The notes: generated by a model not told the origin, from the sequence alone. 64,000 nt of DNA from Bacteroidaceae bacterium (GCA_017520935.1 JAFXEF010000057.1:28054-92053); one strand, 5' to 3'. Shown: positions 42,642 to 52,513, numbered from the stretch's first letter. Numbers and translations: made by a program.

Positions 42642-45600
42642 TTAGCGGATTACTTTCTTGCCGTTCACAATATAGATGCCCTTCTCCATTTTCTCTACGC
42701 GACGACCAGTGAGGTCGTAGATCACGATTGAGGGATGAGAATTGAGGGTCGAGTTACCTATGGCCGTTGCATCATCATCGTCACCGAAGCGGATGGTTAG
42801 CGAACGTACGTTCTGTGCGCCAGGTACGTTGAGGTAAGCCTTGTGGTTGTACACTTTGAAGCCTGCTTCCTTCCTGTAGAATCCGACCTTATCATTCATT
42901 ACTGTAAGCACATAGTTGATAGAGCCGTCTGTGGGAAGAGGCACTTGCGCATACTCGGCCGTGCCGGCATAGCCCATGAGCAGGTTGCCGCTGACGGCAG
43001 TGCTTGCCTCATAAGTCTGTTTGAAGGTATAGGTTCCCTCAGCACCACGGATTACCACGCCCGTCTTGGCAGGGATGATGACACCCTCTATCTTGCTCAT
43101 GGTGATGGTGCCCTCTGTGCCATTCATATCAGGAGCAGTGATAGTCACATAGGCAGTCAGCCCCTCGGGAATCTCTACAGCCTCATTGGCATAGAAGGTG
43201 CCTATCTCGTATTTGTTGATAGCGGCCTCTATCACCTTGGGCTCGTCAGTGCCGCCAGTGATGGTGAAACTGTTGTTGCTATTCGGGGCAAGCGTGGTGA
43301 GCGTGTATGCGGCTCCACCTACCTCCTCTACCTTGATGATACCACCAGCCTTCTGACGCACAGCGGTAGTGAAATCCACATCTACTGTACCCACATTGAC
43401 ATTGGGCATCGTCACGGTGTAGCTACCAGTAAGTGCAGGCACTGACTCTGCCAATACATGGCTGAAGGTCTTGCCATAATCGGTAGAGAGGCTGATGCGT
43501 ACGCTGCTATCTTCGGTGAAGTAGCTGCTGTTGGCACCCCACGATACGGTCACCTGATCACCTGCCGTGTAAGCGGTCTTTGCAGGCGAGAGTGCTGCCG
43601 TGAAGGCTGTGCCCGACACAATCTCCACGCTTGCCTCCCAGATGGCGTAGGTGCTGTAGAAGGGCTCAGCCACCAATGAAGCGTAGTTATACTTGCCCTT
43701 GGCTGGCACATCATTCACGAGGATGCTCAGAGGATAGGTGCCTGCGGCCATATTGGGGACATCGGTGCCCTCCATACCATAATAGTAGTCATCATAGTTT
43801 ATATCTGCAGTAAACCTTGGTTGGTAACGTATCACGTTGCTCTCCTGCGGAACGAACGAAGCGAACGAGGGCTTGGTGCCTCCCTCGATGATGTTACCTA
43901 CATTGGCACTGCTGCAACCGATGGCAGTGTATTGCAGGCGGTGGCCTTCGGCATCGATAGCCTGCACATCAATGCTCAGGCATGCACCTTGGGGGATGCG
44001 GTAGGTCTTCTGCATTGCATCGGTATCGAACTGCGGTGCATTGTTGGCCACCTTGACGTTATTGTACGATGCAGTTCCCTTGGCCTTATTACGGATAATC
44101 TTGATGGAGGGGTAAGAGAAGAAGTTGTCACCACCGGAGTCCATCAGGCTACCCTCACCTGTAGTGGTGTGGGGTGCACCGAACAGGTGGCCTATCTCGT
44201 GGGCTACCACCCACTTGTCAGTCTTGGCATAGCCGCTACCCTTGGTGGTATTGTTGTATACACCGCTTTCGACTGAAAGACCTGAGTTCTCGACGTAGGC
44301 TTTACGGTGGGTTACCCACATGCCCACATCGTAGCTATCGGCACCGATGACATCGTTGATAAGATTGGTGCAGTTGCCGATTCCGGGTAGTTCTTCGGAC
44401 TTGTCAAGGTCATTGATATGTTCCGTCATCACTAATCGCTCGTCCATTACCACATCGAAGCACATGCCTAAGGGAATGAACACCTCATTGACGAAATCCT
44501 CACACTCCTGCCAGAAGGCAAGCACGTTGTCGTAGCTCTTGCCGAGGTCTTCAGTATAGGCACTCAGCGTCACAGGGATAGCCAAGCGGTAGAAGCGCAG
44601 GGTGCCGTCGCCGGGGAGGGCATCTTCGGTAGTCACCTCCACATCGCCACCTTCATTGCCGCCACTGTTCTCTTGAGTGAAGTCAATTTCTACAACATCA
44701 CCTTGTTCGCAAGGGATGGTAGCGATACCATTCTCGTCAACCTCGGCAGCAACTTCCACGCCATTGACAGTAATCAATGCCTTGGCGATGTCACCACGGG
44801 TGCTGCGAACCTTGAGCGGCGCACCGGCGTTGCTGACGATTCTCACCTTCTGTGCCTTACCGCCGATCCAGTTGAAGTCTACGGTAAAGTTACCAATAGC
44901 CTTCATGCCGGTTACGTTACCAGTCCTCTCCCATACTGTAGGCAATGCGGGAAGGATGTTGATGTATCCGTGTGCACTCTGCATCAGCATCTCGGCAATA
45001 CCCGAGCATACACCGAAGTTACCGTCAATCTGGAACGGAGCGTGTGAGTCGAACAGGTTGTAGTAGATACCTCCTGCACCGGCATTGGTACCGTATGAGG
45101 TTGAGTGCTTCAGCGCATTCTTGATGATGATGTGGGCGTGGTCGCCATCCTGAGCGCGTGCCCAGAGGTTCACCTTCCAGCCCATCGACCAGCCGGTAGC
45201 GGCATCGCCACGGAGCTTGAGTGAGTTCACGGCAGGCGTGAAGTACTCGCTCTCGGGAGTGATCTGGTCCATGGGGAAGAGAGCCATCATGTGCGACATG
45301 TGGCGGTGTCCCTTGTCGTTGGAGATATCAAACGGAGTGTACTTCCACTCGCGCAGCAACAGGTCGCCCGTATTCACACCATTGTAGGTCTCGCCCCAGG
45401 CACCGGTATAGATCTCTGTGTGGAGACCCTGGTCGGTCTTTTCGAGGTAAAGGTCAAGCTTGGCAATGTCCTCATCGGTGAGGTTCACGGCCTCCTTGCC
45501 ACCGAGGATGTCGATGGCCTCCTTGATGTTGGTGAAGAGGTAGTAGATCATCTGCTGCGCGTGGGCGGTACCGTCCTCTGTCTGGTTGTCGTGCTGCTCG

Positions 45601-48600
45601 GCACTGAACTCATCGGGAGCTACGAAGGTTCCGTCAGGTTCATACTTGTAGGGGGTATGATAGTTCTGTACACTTGCCTGCTCGTCCAGAGTGTTGTCGA
45701 ATCCACGGTCCTCGATGAGGCGGTGGAACCAAAATTCGGCTGCACTCCACATCACGGGGAATGCCTGCTTGAGGAACTCCTTATCCTGTGTGTAGCGCCA
45801 GTGCATCCAGAGGTGGCTGGTATACCATACGTTGGCCACGAGGTAGTTGGCGCCCCAAGTACTCATGCTGTTGTAGAGTGAGGTCTCGGTAAGTACGCTC
45901 CAACCATACCCATCATTGTATTGTGTGCCTACCTTCTTCCATCCCTCGCTCTGTGCACCACGGATAATGAAGTTCACGAAGGGCTTGTGCAAGTCGCTGA
46001 GGTTGGTAATCTCGGTGGGCCAGTAGTTCATCTGGATATTGATGTTGGTATGGATGTCCGAGTTCCAGGGCGAGTCGGTGCCACGGTCGTTCCAGATACC
46101 CTGCAGGTTGTTGGGGGCTGCTATAGGCTTGCGGTTCGAGCTGATAGCCAAGTAACGCCCATAGTGGAAGTAGAGCTGCTCAAGGAACAGGTGATCGTTC
46201 TGCTTGCTGTCAGCATTACTATTATTAGGGTAATAGTTGTCGATGAGGGTCTTGGTGTCCACGGTCGGTGTGGTAAGGCCCAAGTCGAGCGTCATACGCT
46301 TTGTGATGGCAGTGAAGTCGGCCACGTGGTCGGTCTCGATGGCATCAAATCCTTTCTCAATGGCGTTCACGATTTCGCTCTTCACGCGATTGTCCACGTC
46401 GGCTACCTCTTCCGTGGTGAAGTAGTTGTCGAGGACGGTCATGTCACCGTTGAAGTTGGTACCGCCCTTGAGGAAGAAGGTCACCTCGGTGGCATCCTTT
46501 ACGCTGATGCCGGCATTGGTCGTCGTAATGGTGGCATTCTCGTCGGCTACCACATGGAGACGTGCTGCATACTTCACGGTCATAGTGCCTGTGAACGAGG
46601 CTGTACCGTCCTCATAGGTCACAGCGCTGGCGTTGATACCGTTGCCCGGTTCGAGGGTGAAGAAGAGGTCGAGCTTGTCGTCACCTTCGCTCTTGTACTG
46701 TCCGACAATCACCTGATCGGGTGCCGAGCTGAGGTACTTGCGCACCTGCTTGGTGCCGTTAGCGTTCTTGAATTCCACACCAGCAATACCCTCCTCAATG
46801 TCGAGGTAGCGCACATAGTCGGTCACGCCCTCTGTATAGATGCTGGCATCGTTGTTGGCGATAATGAGCGAACCGAAGTTCATGAAGGTGCGGTTACCAC
46901 CGCCTGCACCTACTGTGTTGGCAGGACCGCTCCAGAGGGTCTTCTCGTTGAACTGCAGCTCCTCGTGAGCTACGCCACCGAATACCATGCAGCCCAATTC
47001 TCCGTTACCCAAGGGGAGTGCATACTCCATCCAGGGGTAGCTCACGCCTGCTGCCTCGGCTGAGGTGGTGTACCACAGGGTGTTGGGATTCTTGGGCTCG
47101 TAAGTCTCGATACCGGTGATGTCGGATATCTCGTGGATATACTCGTCGGGATAGAGTGTGCGGTCGGCCTCGGTGAGGTAGAACTTACTGCCTGTGTCGC
47201 CTATAGCCCCAGTACTGTTCCACAGAGCGAGGTAACCATCGCGATTGTTCCAATATTGACTCGTAGTTCCATCAATCTTCATGTACGAAGGCTCTGAATT
47301 TCCGAAATTGAATGTACCGCCAAACAGGGTGCTGTAGCTTTCCACTCCATCGGCCACCATGGTAGTGCGTGCAGCTGCCTCTGTGCCTGTTATTCCCAGC
47401 ACCTTGGACAGACCGGTCGAGTAGTTGTATACTTTATATTTCCCCTTCGCTTGCTCCACGAACATCCAGAGTCCCTTGTTGTCCTTCGGAGTATCAGTCT
47501 TGCTGAGCAGCAGGTTACCGCCATTGGTGTAGCCCTCGCTCAAGCTGACGTAGCCTCCCTTTCCGTTCTTTATGGTGTAGAACTTGGTGGCATTGTCGAG
47601 GTAGCTCACATAGATGGTATTGGCATCGATGTTTACTACTGCGAACTTGCCGTCCACAACTGAAGGAGCGAAGTCGGAAGTCTTGAGCGTAGCTTCGGTC
47701 TCGAAGGTGGCACCATTCTCATAGGCCTGCTCGTTATAGGTTACCGTAGCTTCATCGTCACCCAATATGGTCACTGTGTACACGTATGATTTGGGTACAC
47801 CCACCTCAATCTTGTAGCAGTTTCCGGCATCGGTGGTGGTCCAACTATCAACTTTAATACCCTCAGCAGTCTGACCGGGGTCCTGTGAGTTCATGCCATT
47901 GCCACCCAAAGCAAGTTGCCAAGGATAGTCGGCATTGGTACTACTAACATCGGTCAATGTCAGAGCATCAGTAGCTGTTGCCACATAACTGCCATCCTTT
48001 GCCACATATTTTTCGGCACCTACGCTGTAGAGATAGTAGTTCTCACCAATCTTCTCGATGCGGAACTGGTGGTTGGGGTTGGTCTTGTCGAGGGTTACTG
48101 AACCTGCAGCTGTTCCGTTGCTTGAGTAAAGCTTATTGGCTCCCTCTTTATAGAATAGGAACGCGCGCGCACTGCTCAGGGTATACACCTTGTCGTTGCT
48201 GAGCTGAGCCAGGTCGGTCACTACAGGAGCATCCATGTCGACAGCCTTAGGAGTGACGGTGATGGTCACGCTTGCAGTCTTGCCCGAACCATCCTTCGCT
48301 GTAGCGGTAATGGTCACGGTACCCTCCTTGACGGGTTTCACGAGGCCACCTGCTACAGTTGCTATTTCATCATCAGATGATGTCCATGCGATGGCGGGGA
48401 AGGTAGCATCAGCATTTACCGCCGCCTTCACTACCAATGTCTTGCCCATCATCACCTCCGTAGCCTCATTCTCGACGGCGAGTGTGATGCTGCTTACGTT
48501 GTTCTTCTCGGCTGTGGCATCGATACCTTCGAAGGCGTAGATGCTGCTGCCGGGGAGTGTCACGGTAAGTTCGGTGTCGATGTTGATGGCTGTGCCCTCG

Positions 48601-51600
48601 GTAAGGCCTGTGAGTGCAGCCTGGTCACCGAATGCGCTGCGCAGGATGATGCTGCCGTTCACATTCTTCGGGATGTTGAGTGCCTGACGCAAGGTGAATG
48701 TATAGGTCTGTGCATCGTTGGCACCGTTACGCAGAGCGAGGGTGCTCTTGGTGCCGTTCCATGCGGCCCAGCCATAGACCTCGGCCTTGGAACCTGTCCA
48801 GGGATCGCCACCTACCCAGTGGATGTCGGGGAGTACGTCGGCATTGCGCTTCTGCCAAGCGATACACTCGGCAATGTCGGCCCAGAGGGCACCGCCGTTG
48901 ATGCTGTTCATCAGGTCATAGTCGTTATAGAGCTCTACGATGCCCGATCCGCAAAGGAAAGCGGCACGCAGTTCACGGCGTACAGACTCGTAGTCACGAT
49001 TGGCACCTGCGGGAGGACCAAACTTGGTGAGGATGAATCCGTGGGTCATCAAGGTGTTGATGGGGCAGATGGGTGATGCATCTACATAGTTCTGATGCAC
49101 CAGGTTATCGCGATAGGTAATCCAGTTCTCACGCTTGAGGCTATTGTTGCCAATCTCGTCGTAGTCATTCTCCTGACGCCATGTAGCATCGGAAATCTGG
49201 TACCAGAAGGGCGAAGCCCAAGTACCTACGGTGGTGTTGAAGAAGATATCCTCGCGCAGCTCCTCGCGCACATAGCGCTCCAGGCGGATGATACCCTCGG
49301 CATTCTCGTTACCTACATCACCGGCATCGGGGCCTACGGATGAGAACTGTCCGGAGATACCATCGAACTTGAAGAAGGTGTAGTTGTCTCCCTGATTCAC
49401 GACAAGGTTATGGGCAGCTTTCTTGAATGCGGCATAGTATTCAGGGTTAGAGAGTTCCATTTTCTGTCCCTTGTCAATCCAGTATTGACGGCGATAGGTA
49501 CCACTCTGACCATAGCCACCTACCGGGCCGAGCCACGCACCGATGCCTGCGCCGTCCATTTCCTTGGCAGCTGAGGCCATATCGCGCAATTCGTTGGGGA
49601 ATGCGCTGTGGAAGGTCCACTCACCATACAAATCCCATCCATCGTCGATAACAAACATGCTGGGAGCTATGCCGTAGCGGTCGTAGAAGTCGCTTTTCCA
49701 GTGGCTCATCACGTCGAGAACGTCATCAGCCTTGGTATTGTCGAGATGCTCACGGCCGGGAGCCGCATTGTTACGGTTGATCTGGAGCTCATACCAAGCC
49801 ACGTAGGCGGGTACAGCACGCCAGGGCACGGCACGCTCGCGCTCTGAGTAGGCGAGGAACGAGCGACGCTTTTGCGTAGTATGGATATCCGTGTTAGCCT
49901 GAGTACCATCCTGTGCGATGAGACCCACTACGGCACCCACCTTCCAGGTCTCGCCCTGAGGCAGTGTGGTGTTGCGGCTCCAGCGGCCTTGGATACCAAC
50001 AATGTCGGAATTAACAACAACGCCTTCCTTGGCCTCGTAAACCTCCACCTTGAACTCGGAGGTAGAAACGATGTCACCCTCACGCTTGTCAATGTACATA
50101 CATACGGTAAACTCACCGTCGTTGGGAGCGATGAAGCTGTAGATGTTGTTCTCCTTGGCTGTACCTGAGTAGCCGTGGTGATAGTCGCTGGCTGCAATAG
50201 CACCGTTACCGTCCAAGAGTACCGTACCGTCTATATCGAAACGCTTGCTGCCACTCTTGTAGGTCAGCGTGGTCGTTACCTTCTGATCCTTTTTGAGTGT
50301 TATAGTTTTGCTATAGGTGCAGTAAGTTCTGTTTGAGCCACCCACCTCCTGGATACGCATGGGCACATTGGCGATATCCACAGCTGTCCAGGCTGAAGCC
50401 TCCAACGTCTCGGTTACCGGGGTAGCCACTAAATTCCAGTTGTCCTCCTCACCCGTAGCACCACCTACGGTATTGTAGGCCGTGGGGGTCTCCAATCCTG
50501 CAAAGATCTTATTGCTCATGATAACCTTACCGCGGGTGTTGCCCACAGTGGCAGGAGTAGATCCGGCTGCCTTGGTGTCCACATTGTAGATCATGGGTAT
50601 GATATTATACATATCCACATCGTCCACGCCCGTGAGCTCCATCTCGGTGCGCAGGTAGTGAGAGCCGTCGCGCAGCACGGCACGCCATACAATCTCTATC
50701 TTGCTGTCATTGTAGGTGTATTCGTAGTTGGCCACAAGTGCCTTACCAGCATAGTGCTCGGCACCGCCTACGGCATTGGCGTTGGCCGTGAGGTCTTCGA
50801 GCCCGAGACCCGTGAGTGTCATGGCCGATGCGGGCACGTTGTCGCCATTGCCGAAGGCCACGGTGAAGGGCTCGGTACCGGCCACGAGATCCATCGCCTC
50901 AGAACCGGCGAAGTAGATGGCATCGCCCAAGCGCATGAACGAGGCTGCCAATACGTTGTTGCTCAGCGTATATACGCCCTCCTTTTCTTCGCTCTTGGCA
51001 ACGCCTACGGCTGTCTGTTGTGCAGGATAGAGCACGGCATTGGTATAGGCCACGGTAGCGGGCTGTGTGGGCAGTGTGGCGAAATATACATTGATAGTCT
51101 CGTTCACATCATCAATGGCCACAGCAGCAAACTTCCCTTCGGGAGCCACCACAGTGATGTCACTCTTGCTCACCGAGCCTTCGGTGGTATAGGTGTCGCC
51201 ATCCTTGTAGGTGTCGTTGCCAATCTTGATGGTCTGCCCGTCAGGGATACTGATGGTGTAGGTACGCTCGGCAATGACCACCTCTGTAAAGGTGTAGCGG
51301 CTACCGGCATCGGTACTACCATTCTGTTCCCACAGACCCAATGTATTGGTACCATCAAGCGGGTTCCCGTCCAATCCCTGGTACCAGTTAAGGTACTTGG
51401 CAGCAGGACCAGATGTATTGTAGGGCATCATCTGATAGAGTTCTCCGCTGTATTTCTCTACTTTAAAGTAAGCCCCCTCGACCTTATCATCGCCCATCTT
51501 CACGAAATCCTTACTATTACTATAGCTTGCCGCTTTCGTATAGGTGAGCCATTTCTTGGCCGTATGGCTGTAGATGTAGTACGCACCGTCAACGCCATCT

Positions 51601-51818
51601 ACGGCATAGAAAGCGAAGAGGCCATAGTTCTCGGCTGTCTGCGTAGGAGCAGTCAGGCCGTTAGCATACACGTTGTTACCATTCATCATGGTATACACAT
51701 GCTCTGGCTTGCCCTTGTCAGGCAAGATTGTTGAAGGCTGCATTTGAGCCCACACCACATTGCACACCAAGCCTAAGAGTAGACATAGCATGCTCTTGAA
51801 TAAGTTTTGTTTTTTCAT
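42642..51818 (-). CDS. Giant T9SS cargo 1: GH-D-like glycosidase / GH95 fucosidase / metzincin protease
   Basis: A 3058-residue secreted protein. Order: signal peptide 1-25; trefoil-like and Ig-like modules (about 30-255); beta-sandwich plus TIM barrel of the clan GH-D/GH36 kind (about 255-1095, IDDGW at 724-728, FFKFDG later); BIG2 domain (about 1107-1192); repeated trefoil/Ig modules (about 1195-1555); GH95 alpha-L-fucosidase (about 1573-2375, with the Asn-rich IHTNINIQMNYWP, HRHMSHMMALFP and QIDGNFG containing Asp2265); metzincin protease (about 2410-2590, HEIGHLFGAPH at 2540-2550, Met-turn SLMDSG); cadherin/Ig-like parts; and a T9SS type A sorting domain ending GIYIVNGKKVIR. It probably strips fucose and other sugars from mucin-like glycoproteins and cuts the peptide. 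The first glycosidase specificity is uncertain. Confidence 0.85.
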   Translation of the reverse strand: MKKQNLFKSMLCLLLGLVCNVVWAQMQPSTILPDKGKPEHVYTMMNGNNVYANGLTAPTQTAENYGLFAFYAVDGVDGAYYIYSHTAKKWLTYTKAASYSNSKDFVKMGDDKVEGAYFKVEKYSGELYQMMPYNTSGPAAKYLNWYQGLDGNPLDGTNTLGLWEQNGSTDAGSRYTFTEVVIAERTYTISIPDGQTIKIGNDTYKDGDTYTTEGSVSKSDITVVAPEGKFAAVAIDDVNETINVYFATLPTQPATVAYTNAVLYPAQQTAVGVAKSEEKEGVYTLSNNVLAASFMRLGDAIYFAGSEAMDLVAGTEPFTVAFGNGDNVPASAMTLTGLGLEDLTANANAVGGAEHYAGKALVANYEYTYNDSKIEIVWRAVLRDGSHYLRTEMELTGVDDVDMYNIIPMIYNVDTKAAGSTPATVGNTRGKVIMSNKIFAGLETPTAYNTVGGATGEEDNWNLVATPVTETLEASAWTAVDIANVPMRIQEVGGSNRTYCTYSKTITLKKDQKVTTTLTYKSGSKRFDIDGTVLLDGNGAIAASDYHHGYSGTAKENNIYSFIAPNDGEFTVCMYIDKREGDIVSTSEFKVEVYEAKEGVVVNSDIVGIQGRWSRNTTLPQGETWKVGAVVGLIAQDGTQANTDIHTTQKRRSFLAYSERERAVPWRAVPAYVAWYELQINRNNAAPGREHLDNTKADDVLDVMSHWKSDFYDRYGIAPSMFVIDDGWDLYGEWTFHSAFPNELRDMASAAKEMDGAGIGAWLGPVGGYGQSGTYRRQYWIDKGQKMELSNPEYYAAFKKAAHNLVVNQGDNYTFFKFDGISGQFSSVGPDAGDVGNENAEGIIRLERYVREELREDIFFNTTVGTWASPFWYQISDATWRQENDYDEIGNNSLKRENWITYRDNLVHQNYVDASPICPINTLMTHGFILTKFGPPAGANRDYESVRRELRAAFLCGSGIVELYNDYDLMNSINGGALWADIAECIAWQKRNADVLPDIHWVGGDPWTGSKAEVYGWAAWNGTKSTLALRNGANDAQTYTFTLRQALNIPKNVNGSIILRSAFGDQAALTGLTEGTAINIDTELTVTLPGSSIYAFEGIDATAEKNNVSSITLAVENEATEVMMGKTLVVKAAVNADATFPAIAWTSSDDEIATVAGGLVKPVKEGTVTITATAKDGSGKTASVTITVTPKAVDMDAPVVTDLAQLSNDKVYTLSSARAFLFYKEGANKLYSSNGTAAGSVTLDKTNPNHQFRIEKIGENYYLYSVGAEKYVAKDGSYVATATDALTLTDVSSTNADYPWQLALGGNGMNSQDPGQTAEGIKVDSWTTTDAGNCYKIEVGVPKSYVYTVTILGDDEATVTYNEQAYENGATFETEATLKTSDFAPSVVDGKFAVVNIDANTIYVSYLDNATKFYTIKNGKGGYVSLSEGYTNGGNLLLSKTDTPKDNKGLWMFVEQAKGKYKVYNYSTGLSKVLGITGTEAAARTTMVADGVESYSTLFGGTFNFGNSEPSYMKIDGTTSQYWNNRDGYLALWNSTGAIGDTGSKFYLTEADRTLYPDEYIHEISDITGIETYEPKNPNTLWYTTSAEAAGVSYPWMEYALPLGNGELGCMVFGGVAHEELQFNEKTLWSGPANTVGAGGGNRTFMNFGSLIIANNDASIYTEGVTDYVRYLDIEEGIAGVEFKNANGTKQVRKYLSSAPDQVIVGQYKSEGDDKLDLFFTLEPGNGINASAVTYEDGTASFTGTMTVKYAARLHVVADENATITTTNAGISVKDATEVTFFLKGGTNFNGDMTVLDNYFTTEEVADVDNRVKSEIVNAIEKGFDAIETDHVADFTAITKRMTLDLGLTTPTVDTKTLIDNYYPNNSNADSKQNDHLFLEQLYFHYGRYLAISSNRKPIAAPNNLQGIWNDRGTDSPWNSDIHTNINIQMNYWPTEITNLSDLHKPFVNFIIRGAQSEGWKKVGTQYNDGYGWSVLTETSLYNSMSTWGANYLVANVWYTSHLWMHWRYTQDKEFLKQAFPVMWSAAEFWFHRLIEDRGFDNTLDEQASVQNYHTPYKYEPDGTFVAPDEFSAEQHDNQTEDGTAHAQQMIYYLFTNIKEAIDILGGKEAVNLTDEDIAKLDLYLEKTDQGLHTEIYTGAWGETYNGVNTGDLLLREWKYTPFDISNDKGHRHMSHMMALFPMDQITPESEYFTPAVNSLKLRGDAATGWSMGWKVNLWARAQDGDHAHIIIKNALKHSTSYGTNAGAGGIYYNLFDSHAPFQIDGNFGVCSGIAEMLMQSAHGYINILPALPTVWERTGNVTGMKAIGNFTVDFNWIGGKAQKVRIVSNAGAPLKVRSTRGDIAKALITVNGVEVAAEVDENGIATIPCEQGDVVEIDFTQENSGGNEGGDVEVTTEDALPGDGTLRFYRLAIPVTLSAYTEDLGKSYDNVLAFWQECEDFVNEVFIPLGMCFDVVMDERLVMTEHINDLDKSEELPGIGNCTNLINDVIGADSYDVGMWVTHRKAYVENSGLSVESGVYNNTTKGSGYAKTDKWVVAHEIGHLFGAPHTTTGEGSLMDSGGDNFFSYPSIKIIRNKAKGTASYNNVKVANNAPQFDTDAMQKTYRIPQGACLSIDVQAIDAEGHRLQYTAIGCSSANVGNIIEGGTKPSFASFVPQESNVIRYQPRFTADINYDDYYYGMEGTDVPNMAAGTYPLSILVNDVPAKGKYNYASLVAEPFYSTYAIWEASVEIVSGTAFTAALSPAKTAYTAGDQVTVSWGANSSYFTEDSSVRISLSTDYGKTFSHVLAESVPALTGSYTVTMPNVNVGTVDVDFTTAVRQKAGGIIKVEEVGGAAYTLTTLAPNSNNSFTITGGTDEPKVIEAAINKYEIGTFYANEAVEIPEGLTAYVTITAPDMNGTEGTITMSKIEGVIIPAKTGVVIRGAEGTYTFKQTYEASTAVSGNLLMGYAGTAEYAQVPLPTDGSINYVLTVMNDKVGFYRKEAGFKVYNHKAYLNVPGAQNVRSLTIRFGDDDDATAIGNSTLNSHPSIVIYDLTGRRVEKMEKGIYIVNGKKVIR

Positions 51819-51891
51819 ACGTTTTATTGATTTATGTGTGTATTTCGATTAGTACTGTGTCTCTCGTGGTTGTTATAAGTTATTTAACCCG

Positions 51892-51923
51892 CAAAATTAC
51901 GGAGAATTCGTGACTTATGCAAG
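51892..51923 (-). promoter_or_regulatory. Candidate promoter of cargo 1
   Basis: Minus-strand TAATTTTG (51892-51899), an exact -7 match, 20 bases from CTTG (51920-51923), one mismatch to the -33 TTTG. It would give a leader of roughly 65-70 bases. Confidence 0.55.
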
Positions 51924-52025
51924 CACCTCGGCTCCTACTCTACAAATAAATTAGCACAAGTGCGATAAAAAAGGAATCTTCTCTTAGGGAAAAGATACAG
52001 AAACTATCATGTAAATTCAAATCAT

Positions 52026-52099
52026 AAGTTGTGATTAAGTAATCACAAGTTCTAATTACATAATCACAAGTTATGATTAAGTAATTATAAGTTATGATT
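52026..52099. repeat. 21-bp palindromic tandem repeats, 3.5 copies
   Basis: Units 52026-52046, 52047-52067, 52068-52088 and a half unit 52089-52099. Each starts AAGTT; the first contains the palindrome GTGATTA-AG-TAATCAC. Spacing of 21 bases is two helical turns, as expected for cooperative binding of a regulator. The same core is found at 6263-6276. Confidence 0.75.
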
Positions 52100-52245
52100 T
52101 GTCTTTATACGAGAGAAGATAGAGGTTTTATAAGGTAGGTGACAAAGATTTTACACCTAAGACAACTTAAGTTAACGTGAGCTCGGTATAAGAGGGGTGT
52201 TCCGTCCCGAGAGAACAAGGATACGAAGAACTGAAACAGCCATAA

Positions 52246-52340
52246 TTCAACCCGTACGATTGTCTTAGATGCCTCACGAAGATGATTTTGTTCTCACACA
52301 GAAATCTGTGTAAAAGAGTCTTTCAATCGTACAGGTTGAA
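52246..52340. repeat. MITE-like 95-bp inverted-repeat element
   Basis: Arms 52246-52262 and 52324-52340 (17 bases, one mismatch; TTCAACCCGTACGATTG at left) enclose 61 bases with an inner stem ACACAG-AAAT-CTGTGT (52296-52311). Confidence 0.55.
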
Positions 52341-52369
52341 ATAACTTATGGAAGAGTGGGCTGACGCCT

Positions 52370-52390
52370 CGGGCAGCGACCTAAAGGTTC
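52370..52390 (+). repeat. Dispersed 21-mer, copy 2
   Basis: CGGGCAGCGACCTAAAGGTTC, 19 of 21 bases as in the minus-strand reading of 22779-22799. It is followed by a second TTCGGGCAGCGA-like stretch, giving a short local direct repeat. Confidence 0.5.
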
Positions 52391-52436
52391 GGGCAGCGAA
52401 CGTCACTAAGTTGCCGCGAGCCCTCTATTTATACTA

Positions 52437-52504
52437 TTTGTGGCAAAATAATACCATCTTATTTTGCCGCGAATACATATTTTGTTACCTTTGTGGCAAA
52501 ATAA
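52437..52504 (+). promoter_or_regulatory. Promoter and putative operator of the ATPase gene
   Basis: A TTTG -33 box (52463-52466), 19-base spacer and TACCTTTG -7 box (52486-52493) lie before the ATG at 52514. The 15-mer TTTGTGGCAAAATAA occurs at 52437-52451 and 52490-52504, and its core GGCAAAATAA is inverted at 52459-52468, over the -33 box. The three half-sites cover the promoter and start site, as in a repressor operator. Confidence 0.65.
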
Positions 52505-52513
52505 GAACATGTT

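Larger units (their letters stand above)
51819..52513. other. Long intergenic region packed with repeats
   Basis: Divergent region between cargo 1 (minus) and the ATPase gene (plus). It holds the cargo 1 promoter, the 21-base tandem repeats (52026-52099), a MITE-like inverted repeat (52246-52340), a dispersed 21-mer (52370-52390) and the ATPase operator/promoter. A short open frame from 52348 has no supporting features and is not called. Confidence 0.6.

Noticed and set aside
45921..47063. Long plus-strand open frames inside cargo 1
   Set aside because: They are antisense shadows of the GH95 region, which has clear catalytic motifs on the minus strand; no start context or family resemblance.
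52026..52099. CRISPR array
   Set aside because: Units abut without spacers and are palindromic; no cas genes are present.
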